Positions 55,790 through 62,732 of a stretch of 64,000 bases of DNA are shown piece by piece. The notes beneath the pieces are model-generated. The model was given only the letters and a program-made list of their open reading frames with translations, had not been told where the DNA came from and did no database searches. The number at the start of each line of letters is the position of its first letter. Within the stretch, counting starts at the first letter, position 1. The position numbers and the translations under genes are program-made. Source of the DNA: Enterobacter ludwigii (GTDB taxonomy: Bacteria > Pseudomonadota > Gammaproteobacteria > Enterobacterales > Enterobacteriaceae); assembly GCA_900068845.1 (NCBI GenBank), contig CEFQ01000001.1:392410-456409 (forward strand), written 5' to 3'.

Positions 55790-56928
55790 AAGGAGAGAGC
55801 TCCTTTATGATTGAAAGTTATTTTCTTATCGCCTATAGAATCAAACAAGCCATAGTCAATGTGTTCTGATTTGCTATTGAAATGAAAGTTAACCTCATCA
55901 CACTTTGAGAAATATACTATTCGAGCTAATGTTTCAATGTCTGGATGAGAGTACTTTGAATTGTCAGTACTGAATAAATAGTTCTTAGTAATAAGGCGTG
56001 AAATAAGTTCTTTGTTTAGGTTTTTTTTACTACCATGATGTGATACTTTTACTGCATCCACCTTAAGCTCAGATATTTTATTTTCATCCATCCATTCAAT
56101 GACTGTTTCGCTCGTAGTATCACCTAACATCAGTATGCTTTTTTCGTGTGCTTTTACCAAAACACATATACTGCTCTTATTTGCAAGCGACTGATCCGCG
56201 ATATATTTAGAGTTAGCAATTGAAATAAGAGTATCCTTCTCCGAAGACGAAATATACCCACTCAATTCATCATCATCGTCTGATTTCAAACTATCAATAT
56301 ATTTTTCAAAAGCTGCCGCATGCTGTTTAGTTAATGAACTGTTTTTTATTTTGTTAGTCTTTAGTTCATTATCCCAATTTGATTTTAATTTCTTAATCGT
56401 TTTTAAACTTGGGCCTATAACTGTGATGTTAAAATTTAATATATCAAAGTTATCAATTGACTCCCTACAAATGACTTTTCCATTCACAATGTCATTTACC
56501 GGGTATTTGAATTTTTTCAAAAGATAAGATAGGCCAGTGCCTTCGCTATAACCGATTTCCTGAGATTCATCAGAATCTGAATAGTATGATTCTAAACTAA
56601 CAAATTCATGCTGATTTTCATTGCTTTCATTTATGTCACACTCAAAAATTTGTTCCACACCATTAAAAAATATCCTTTCAATTTTAAGGATTTTTGGCTT
56701 TGAATGTTCTTTGTTATCGTCAATAAGCCTTATTACGCCCCCGATGTGATCATTATCTAAATGCGTAACAAACAGCGCATTAATTTGGTCTAATGAATGA
56801 ATATTTTCACACCAGAGTCCATATGATGAAGCCGTTCCTCCATCAAACAAAATGTTATTACTTCCCGAAGTAAGTAAAATACAGTCCCCATATCCTGCGG
56901 GGTGAAGTCGTACATCTAGGCTACTCAT
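55786..56928 (-). CDS. Metallo-beta-lactamase-fold hydrolase (ComEC/Rec2-like)
   Basis: The 380-residue protein opens with VRLHPAGYGDCILLTSGSNNILFDGG, the typical MBL strand pair, then the metal motif THLDNDHIGG (HxDxDH, residues 56-61), later LMLGDTTSE and VKVSHHGSKKN, and TDNSKYSHPD. HxDxDH in place of HxHxDH is the pattern of ComEC-like nucleases/hydrolases and of MBL proteins in defence loci. No membrane segments. The start at 56928 (MSSLDVRLHP) has GGAG seven bases upstream; the longer frame does not. It is the first gene of the four-gene AT-rich cassette. Confidence 0.85.
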   Translation of the reverse strand: MSSLDVRLHPAGYGDCILLTSGSNNILFDGGTASSYGLWCENIHSLDQINALFVTHLDNDHIGGVIRLIDDNKEHSKPKILKIERIFFNGVEQIFECDINESNENQHEFVSLESYYSDSDESQEIGYSEGTGLSYLLKKFKYPVNDIVNGKVICRESIDNFDILNFNITVIGPSLKTIKKLKSNWDNELKTNKIKNSSLTKQHAAAFEKYIDSLKSDDDDELSGYISSSEKDTLISIANSKYIADQSLANKSSICVLVKAHEKSILMLGDTTSETVIEWMDENKISELKVDAVKVSHHGSKKNLNKELISRLITKNYLFSTDNSKYSHPDIETLARIVYFSKCDEVNFHFNSKSEHIDYGLFDSIGDKKITFNHKGALSL

Positions 56929-57072
56929 TGCCAAGCTCCGTTGAGGTATTAGCAAAAAGTTAAGGCATTGTCATCGTTAAGTCATCTGAAAAATGATCTC
57001 ATTAGTCTTTCCTGATTTAATAATGCTCTTGTTAATTTCATTAAAAATCAATTAAATCAATCACTAAAATAG

Positions 57073-57105
57073 AAAAGCCCCTTTCGTGAAATGAAAGGGG
57101 CTTTT
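57073..57105. terminator. Terminator after the STY4534-type gene
   Basis: Arms AAAAGCCCCTTTC/GAAAGGGGCTTTT, A-run and T-run on both sides; ends the STY4534 transcript and insulates the MBL cassette. Confidence 0.9.
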
Positions 57106-57110
57106 ATGAT

Positions 57111-57602
57111 TTAGAAAGAATTTTCTACATAATCATTAGCAGATTTGCGATTAGTCGGAAGACCAACATCTGCTTTCTCTGACTTATAAACCATCGCCTG
57201 ACCAATCTTGATCCAATCGACCTTAATCAGTCTGGCTTTCAGGCTAACCCGCTGTTCGCCTGCATGATCACCTTTGTTGAGCGTGAAAATGTCAGACGTC
57301 AGGTTGCTGAGAGTAAAACCAAGTAGCACTTTCTGGTCCTCGTCTACGGCTTTCTGGCAGCGGCTTATAAGATCCGTTGCTTCCTTACCGGCGACAGTGG
57401 CATCAAAGCGCACGTAGGTAGGGTTGTCAGTGGGGCCGCTCAGCGCATTAATCACCACGCTGAGGAAGCTGCCAGTGAGGGTTTCAATTCTGCGAATGTT
57501 GCTCAGATAACCTAGGCCCTTGATGTTGAGATTGAAGTATTCCGCTTTGGTAGAAGTGGTGTTGGTGTTGTTTGCAGCGTTGTTGGTAGTGGTAGCAGTC
57601 AT
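57111..57602 (-). CDS. STY4534-family ICE protein (DUF3577, SSB-like)
   Basis: A 163-residue protein; the first 20 residues are Asn/Thr-rich, then YFNLNIKGLGYLSNIRRIET and VRFDATVAGKEATDLISRCQKAV, the DUF3577 pattern regarded as a single-strand-binding-like OB fold. It belongs to the maintenance module. The start at 57602 has GGAGTAAAC upstream; the annotated longer frame does not. Upstream lies a 340-base region with hairpins that might regulate it. Confidence 0.88.
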   Translation of the reverse strand: MTATTTNNAANNTNTTSTKAEYFNLNIKGLGYLSNIRRIETLTGSFLSVVINALSGPTDNPTYVRFDATVAGKEATDLISRCQKAVDEDQKVLLGFTLSNLTSDIFTLNKGDHAGEQRVSLKARLIKVDWIKIGQAMVYKSEKADVGLPTNRKSANDYVENSF

Positions 57603-58216
57603 GATGTTTACTCCAGGAGTGGGAAATAGTGACGGAGAAACATTCATCCCTGACGGATAAATGCTTTTCGTCAGGAAGCGCGGATAGCTATGCCGCGCTG
57701 GCTGGTCAGTACAAAAAACCTCATCACACAGGTGACATCCGCATTAAGAGGTTGAGCGGATCGACCACTGCAAAAGCAGCACTTCTCTCAGGTCATGAAG
57801 TTTTAGGTGGCAACCGCGTAAGCGTCTCTCTCAGGCTGCTGAAACATTGGCTGGTTGTTGAGACAACAACAATAATGCCGTTCCAGTGTCCTGCCGCTAA
57901 AAGCGGATGTCAGCGATAAAGTAGTTTTGCGGAGATGAAAATAAAAAAGCGCCAGCAATTGCCAGCGCTCAGGGCCTGCACGCAGACCGGTGGTGTATTC
58001 GTTACTCCGGGAGTTGAAGCTCCGGCGCGGTTTTCACGGAGGGCGTGCGCCTTACAGACCAAATCGGATGTGCGGTGATTTGCCTGCCGGACTGATGATT
58101 TTCTGTCCCCGTAAAAGACATCCAACCATCCCGCAGTCACGGGGTGCTACATCGAAGCCTGTTAACCTTATCAGCATCGCTGAGGACATAAAAGGCTTTG
58201 CTGAAGCGCCAGAAAG
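57603..58216. other. Non-coding stretch with hairpins and a tandem TTTCAGG-like element
   Basis: Contains a hairpin CCTGACG/CGTCAGG (57649-57655/57669-57675), two related units beginning TCTCTCAGG at 57784 and 57827 (43 bases apart) and the terminator at 57943-57969. The frames of 96, 132 and 76 residues seen here have no ribosome site and no family. The tandem units resemble those at 23640 and 27610 and may be STAXI-like. Confidence 0.5.
57943..57969 (-). terminator. Terminator of the maintenance-gene transcript
   Basis: On the minus strand AGCGC-TGGCAATTGCTG-GCGCT (inner part also pairs) is followed by TTTTTT, about 250 bases beyond the DUF1845 stop. Confidence 0.75.
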
Positions 58217-58939
58217 TTATTCAGAAGCTTCACTATTTTCCGCCAGCTTTTTCAGGTTCGGTGAAAAGGTGGAGAGCATTTTCCCCGTCATCACCTCAAG
58301 ATCAACGTCGCCCAGCAACTTGACAGCTTCGCTGGCAATCACCGTCTTTTGCTCCAGATCGGCGCGCGTTACGGCGAACGAACGGTAATGCTGCGCGACG
58401 CCATACACTTTACGCACCAGATGGCCGCCATTGCTGAGCATTTCATCGCGCTCTTTGCCGCTGATGAGGCCGTAATGAGATGCCTGAAACACCTTCATCG
58501 CCAGCTGATCGTAACCAACCAGCAGCCATACGCAGCGATACCCCAGCGGCGTGCGGCTGAAGACGCCAATATTGAGCGGCGACACCGACGATACATCCGT
58601 CAATGAGATCCGCGCGGGGATATCTTTGAGCGTCGCCTCCAGCTCATCCACTAATTTCTGAATCTCTGTAGTCGCTAAATCCAGCGCGTTCTCCAGCTTC
58701 AGCAGCGCCATATCTGCATAAGGATTGTCGCCCTCAGCGTCACGGCTCATCAAACCGGCGCGCTGAATTACGCGCGGCATGCTGAGTATTTGTGGCCTGC
58801 CACGTTCACGCAGATCATCAGGTTGGCGTCTGCGGCCTTCCCATAATCGAATCGCATAATGCGAGTGCAGTTCAATGGTCAAAGAGGAGCGTAACGCGCC
58901 CGCTTTGGCCGTATCGGTTTCGTTCTTTTCTTCAGCCAT
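58217..58939 (-). CDS. PFL_4669/TIGR03761-family ICE protein (DUF1845)
   Basis: A 240-residue protein starting MAEEKNETDTAKAGALRSSLTIELHSHYAIRLWEGRR, then LRERGRPQILSMPRVIQRAG and LLVGYDQLAMKVFQASHYGLISG, the conserved blocks of the family. Function unknown. It belongs to the maintenance operon between STY4528 and STY4534. The start at 58939 has GGAG five bases before it. Confidence 0.88.
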   Translation of the reverse strand: MAEEKNETDTAKAGALRSSLTIELHSHYAIRLWEGRRRQPDDLRERGRPQILSMPRVIQRAGLMSRDAEGDNPYADMALLKLENALDLATTEIQKLVDELEATLKDIPARISLTDVSSVSPLNIGVFSRTPLGYRCVWLLVGYDQLAMKVFQASHYGLISGKERDEMLSNGGHLVRKVYGVAQHYRSFAVTRADLEQKTVIASEAVKLLGDVDLEVMTGKMLSTFSPNLKKLAENSEASE

Positions 58940-59039
58940 TTCCCACTCCATATAGTTGATGATGCTTCGCCAGTTTTCAGGAGCGTTGAGGCAACATCTA
59001 TCGTAAAACCATTCACACAACTGCCAGTTATCTGGCTCG

Positions 59040-60224
59040 TCAGCTGTTAAGGCGTTGGCGTATCGATTGCACGATCCCGGCGATGTCAGCGGCGGAGCGG
59101 GATGCTCTCGTCGCTGGTTCAGGTTGTGACTGTTTGGTCGGTGCGGTGACAGGCGGCGAATCAGCAACGTGAGTGAACTGCCCGATTCTCACTTTTTTGA
59201 TAATCGCCAGCAGCCATCCGGTTGGATTCTGGATTGAACCGGCATCGAGATTCTGGCCAAGTTGGTGAAGCAGCTGCTGCGTCTGCTCAGTGGGCAACGC
59301 TGCCAGCCGGTGTTCAAGCATGGCGAGATCTTCCTGGCTGAAACGCTGCCGGTAGCGTTCGGGGATGATTTCCGATGGTGGTGCAGCCGGTGTATACGTG
59401 TTTTTTTTCACACCTTGTGTAAAACAACGTACGTTACCGTTCGGATTCCGAACTCCGGGCCGAAGCCTTGGTATCAGCGAGGGTTCGGAAACCGAACTCA
59501 GTGAATTTGAATGCGCCGGTATAATGGGTTCGGCTTCCGAACTCAGTGTTTTTATACCCGGTTCGGAAACCGAATCCGGGGAGATGAGCTTCCTGGCTGC
59601 GGTCATTTCCTGTGGCGTTTGTGGTTTGCCCAGACGACTTTCGATCTGGCTAATATGGCTTTTGCAGTGACGCATCTGCGGGTCATTTTTGATTTCATCC
59701 AGCACCTGCAACGCGGTTTGCTTGATGGTTTTATTGCCGCTGCGGCACGCTTCAGCGACGGTATCGAGCCACGCCGGGCCCATGATTTCGGCGTCACAGC
59801 AGGTTAGCGGTTCATCGTGTTGCGCATAGATATTGCCGCGCACGCGGCCTTGATCGTCACGAACGCGCTTGCACAGGCTGAGCCAGCCGGTAAGTCGCAG
59901 CATCATCAGCACGCGGCTGACCGTTTCGCGCGACGCCTTGCCTTTATGCGGGGAAGCGAGCTGCAACTGCAGTTCGTCATAACTGGGAAACACTGCGCCG
60001 TGGTTCTGCTGCGCGTACAGCCTGATCATCATCCACGCCATTTTATCGAGCGGTGAGAGCCGCGTATCAAGCAGCAGCTGGCGCGGGTATGCATCCTGCA
60101 CATTGCCGAGATAGAGCAAACCACTGCGCAGCTGCGAGACGCCATCGTCGCTGGACTTTTCCGCCAGGCGCGCCTGCATTTTTTCCATCGTGAAAGCGAT
60201 TAAGCTGTCAGAGGGGAGATTCAT
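59040..60224 (-). CDS. STY4528-family replication-related protein
   Basis: The 394-residue protein has an N-terminal winged-helix-like DNA-binding region (LSPLDKMAWMMIRLYAQQNHG, PSYDELQLQLASPHKGKASRETVSRVLMMLRLTGWLSL, residues 55-115), a helical middle, a variable linker (225-275) rich in SVSEP-type sequence, and a C-terminal helical end. It is linked to replication or maintenance of SPI-7-type islands. The linker codons contain four TTCGGNNNCCGAA palindromes. AAAGGA precedes the ATG. Confidence 0.87.
   Translation of the reverse strand: MNLPSDSLIAFTMEKMQARLAEKSSDDGVSQLRSGLLYLGNVQDAYPRQLLLDTRLSPLDKMAWMMIRLYAQQNHGAVFPSYDELQLQLASPHKGKASRETVSRVLMMLRLTGWLSLCKRVRDDQGRVRGNIYAQHDEPLTCCDAEIMGPAWLDTVAEACRSGNKTIKQTALQVLDEIKNDPQMRHCKSHISQIESRLGKPQTPQEMTAARKLISPDSVSEPGIKTLSSEAEPIIPAHSNSLSSVSEPSLIPRLRPGVRNPNGNVRCFTQGVKKNTYTPAAPPSEIIPERYRQRFSQEDLAMLEHRLAALPTEQTQQLLHQLGQNLDAGSIQNPTGWLLAIIKKVRIGQFTHVADSPPVTAPTKQSQPEPATRASRSAADIAGIVQSIRQRLNS
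59440..59574. repeat. Four TTCGGNNNCCGAA palindromes, iteron-like, inside the STY4528 gene
   Basis: Copies at 59440-59452, 59484-59496, 59529-59541 and 59562-59574, starts 44, 45 and 33 bases apart (about 4, 4 and 3 helical turns of 11). Centres differ (ATT, AAA, CTT, AAA), the arms are perfect in all four. Three lie in the same reading frame, the leftmost in another, so the DNA rather than the protein is conserved. Likely binding sites for the gene's own product or a host factor; origin of replication is a hypothesis. Confidence 0.8.
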
Positions 60225-60314
60225 GTCATTTCCTTTTGCCGCCGATCGCTATGTGCCATCGGGTGAATGCTGTTATTGCTGCACCCCGCGCGGGGTACAG
60301 AGTGACAACACTCG

Positions 60315-60569
60315 CTATTTCCAGATCGCCTTGCTGTATCTCTCATGCGTCATCAGCTCCCAGTCTTTGCCGCTGTTTTTGCTTAGCAGTCGCCAGAACA
60401 GGCCAATGTCGATTTTGAGATAGTCCGCTCCGTTCGCTTTGATGCGCGTGAAGTTGTTCTTACCGCACCGGAACAGCGTCAGTTGCCTCACCGCTTTACG
60501 GCGGCAGGGCTCTGGCACATTGACCGGTGCGACAAGTCCTTCAGTCAGCGTCTGGTTGCGTTGACTCAT
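60315..60569 (-). CDS. Small 84-residue maintenance-operon protein
   Basis: Its ATG overlaps the preceding DUF2857 frame's stop (ATGA), so it is translated in the operon. Product: basic, with GLVAPVNVPEPCRRKAVRQLTLFRCG and WRLLSKNSGKDWELM. No family is recognised. Lies 90 bases before STY4528. Confidence 0.6.
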   Translation of the reverse strand: MSQRNQTLTEGLVAPVNVPEPCRRKAVRQLTLFRCGKNNFTRIKANGADYLKIDIGLFWRLLSKNSGKDWELMTHERYSKAIWK

Positions 60570-61160
60570 GCCATCTTCCGCATTGCTGCGGGCTCTGGCT
60601 TTTTGTTGCTGTGCCAGCCATGCACGGCGTGCCAGATAGCGGTTAACGACAAATCCATCTGTTCAGCGCACAGCATCATCACGTCGAGGCCATCGGCGCT
60701 GTCGGGATCGTCAATGCTGGCTTTCTGCCACTTGCGCCAGATCTCGGCGTTGTCCTCGTCGTTGAGCACCACGCCGCGCCCCTTGCGCACTTCGATACCG
60801 GCCATGCGGCGGCGAGCGGCGAGCGGCGACTTCCACTGTGGAAAGGCCAAAGTAGTGCTGCATCAACTCGATAGAGCCGTTGAGCGCCAGCGCGCGATCG
60901 ATGCGCTGCAGGCGTCTTTGCTCGCGCCGTGCCTGCTGCAACATCAGTGAAAGGTTTTCGTGGTGGATGCGGAAAGTCAGCACCGATACCGGGCTGTTCA
61001 TCAGGTAGTGCAGGTCTTCAATGGTGAGGCCATGAAGCATCTGCATCTCTTCTGGCATCAAACCCAGCGCTTCGCAGCGGCGGATGTAGCCTGACTTGAG
61101 TTCCATCACTAACTGGGTAAGCAGGCCGTTGGTGGCCTGAGACAAGCTGTTACTCATCAT
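60566..61160 (-). pseudogene. DUF2857 (STY4526-like) gene split by a +1 frameshift in a heptamer repeat
   Basis: The 5' frame (61160 leftwards) gives LTQLVMELKSGYIRRCEALGLMPEEMQMLHGLTIEDLHYL....LQHYFGLSTVEVAARR, and the 3' frame (to 60566) continues the family sequence with RRMAGIEVRKGRGVVLNDEDNAEIWRKWQ....TAIWHAVHGWH. The two join exactly at three perfect GCGGCGA heptamers (60809-60829); deleting one copy restores a continuous frame of about 195 residues, the family's size. As read, translation ends in a wrong-frame tail. It may be a true mutation, slippage-driven on/off switching, or a read error. Confidence 0.85.
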
Positions 61161-61205
61161 CGTGATCTCCGGTTTTCAGTAATCTCAATCGACTAAACAT
61201 GCCGC

Positions 61206-62732
61206 TCAGCTCTGGCGCTGCAGCTCGCGCAGCCGCCGCAACGTGCGGATTAACTTCATGAAGGTTTGGGTAAGGGCATCATCAAAACGCGGCGCGGCAT
61301 CGCTGCTGCCGATCAGCAGCTCGCGCATCAGGTCAGGTAAGTCTTCATCGCATGCGCCGCCAGCCAGCGAGGAAAGCAGGCATGAAATCGGCGAGGCGCT
61401 GAGCTCTTCGTCAATGCGATAGCCCGCCGAGTCAGCACTGTTATCCGGTATGACGGCTTCTCCATCGCTATCCGAATCGGACAGCTCAAAGGCAAGGCGA
61501 AAGGCGATATTTCGCAGGTGATCGGCGTCATCCTGCAGAGTTGGGATGGACCAGAAATCCGGGGCGGCTGATTGAGTGTTGCCACTGGCAACAGAAGAAA
61601 CCGCCCCGGAAGTGTTGCCAGTGGCAACAGTAGAACCCGGCTCGGAGGTGTTGCCAGTGGCAACAGTGGAATGCGGTTCGGAAGTGTTGCCACTGGCAAC
61701 ACCTGGTGCGGTTGGTGGTGGCGTTGGCTTGCGAACCGGCGCAGGCGCGCGCGGTGCTGCTTCCGGTTCAGGTTGCTGGTTCTGCTGCTGCAGCTGCGGT
61801 GCAACCGGTTCAGGTTCGCCAAACAGCTGGCGACGGTTTTGCTCACTAGGATCAAGCTCAATCAGCCAGCGGTCGTAGTTCAGCGATGGATGCGGCAACG
61901 CGCTGACCAGTTCGCCGATAAACTCGTCGCGGAACATCTCCAGCGACCAGCTCTCCGGCGAATTAAAATGCGGGCACACTTTGGTCATCACGTTTTCAAA
62001 CGTCACTTCCGGTTTGGCTTCAGCCGCATGGTGATTCCATAATTTCTCGGCATCGCTGCGCAGTACCAACAGCGCGTTGATCTGCGGACGACCAAGACCC
62101 GACTCCAGCAACGCCGGTAAATGTGGATAGAGATGACGGACGCAACTGTCCATACGGCTCAGGCTGGAGTAACTAACCGGATAGCCTTGATCTGTCAGCG
62201 CCGTGGCCAGTTCACGCAATGAAACCGCTTTGCCCGATTCATCTTCAATGATTTGGCGGGCGTTGCGGATGCCGATCGCTTTCTCGATAAAGCTCAGCTC
62301 GCCGCGCAGCTCGTTTTCAGCCAGATGGCCAATCACGCATTTGATGCGACCAGGCCACGGTTTGAACAGGCAATGCACGCGGTAGAAATGTTCGCTATGC
62401 GTCTCTGCCCACAGCTCACTCAGCGCCTGGTAACGCGTGTTTCCGCCGTCGCTGAAGATGTAAGAGCCGGGATTATCGGGATCGAGCGTGACTTTCGGCA
62501 CGGTATCGAGGCCGCGCGCGCGAATCGATGCCTTGATGTCATCAAAGCGTGGATTGCGGCTGGTTCGTGGGTTATCTGGATTGGGGCGCAACTGGTCCAG
62601 CGTCAGCACCATTGGCATTTCGCTGCCTAGCGCATCTGGCGTTGCCACGGTTAATGTTGCCTCTGCCTGACGACCGCGTTTTAAAAGCGCATCTGTGAGG
62701 TCGGTAGTGCGCTGTTTTGCCATCGCTGTCAT
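61206..62732 (-). CDS. parB: ICE ParB-family partition protein
   Basis: A 508-residue protein with the ParB N-terminal block (LTLDQLRPNPDNPR, FDDIKASIRARGLDTVPKV, DGGNTRYQAL, HLAENELRGELSFIEKAIGIRNA), a helix-turn-helix (VSLRELATALTDQGYPVSYSSLSRM), and a long variable C-terminal half. Residues about 345-385 are four repeats of a 12-residue unit (VASGNT-SEPHST type) encoded by 36-base repeats, each carrying the 15-bp palindrome. It overlaps dnaB by 4 bases. GGAGG precedes the ATG. The ParB-family assignment is secure; what it binds is not known. Confidence 0.92.
   Translation of the reverse strand: MTAMAKQRTTDLTDALLKRGRQAEATLTVATPDALGSEMPMVLTLDQLRPNPDNPRTSRNPRFDDIKASIRARGLDTVPKVTLDPDNPGSYIFSDGGNTRYQALSELWAETHSEHFYRVHCLFKPWPGRIKCVIGHLAENELRGELSFIEKAIGIRNARQIIEDESGKAVSLRELATALTDQGYPVSYSSLSRMDSCVRHLYPHLPALLESGLGRPQINALLVLRSDAEKLWNHHAAEAKPEVTFENVMTKVCPHFNSPESWSLEMFRDEFIGELVSALPHPSLNYDRWLIELDPSEQNRRQLFGEPEPVAPQLQQQNQQPEPEAAPRAPAPVRKPTPPPTAPGVASGNTSEPHSTVATGNTSEPGSTVATGNTSGAVSSVASGNTQSAAPDFWSIPTLQDDADHLRNIAFRLAFELSDSDSDGEAVIPDNSADSAGYRIDEELSASPISCLLSSLAGGACDEDLPDLMRELLIGSSDAAPRFDDALTQTFMKLIRTLRRLRELQRQS
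61578..61700. repeat. Four tandem 36-bp repeats, each with the palindrome GTTGCCASTGGCAAC
   Basis: Palindrome starts at 61578, 61614, 61650 and 61686, exactly 36 bp apart, all four copies intact (centre alternating CAC/CAG). The flanks between copies vary (AGAAGAAACC, AGTAGAACCC, AGTGGAATGC), so the palindromes are conserved beyond the repeat unit. This is the only cluster; three single copies occur in transfer genes. Likely binding array for the ICE ParB (parS-like). Confidence 0.8.

Noticed and set aside
57910-58140. 76-residue minus-strand frame downstream of the DUF1845 gene
   Set aside because: No ribosome site, odd composition, and it overlaps the terminator at 57943-57969.
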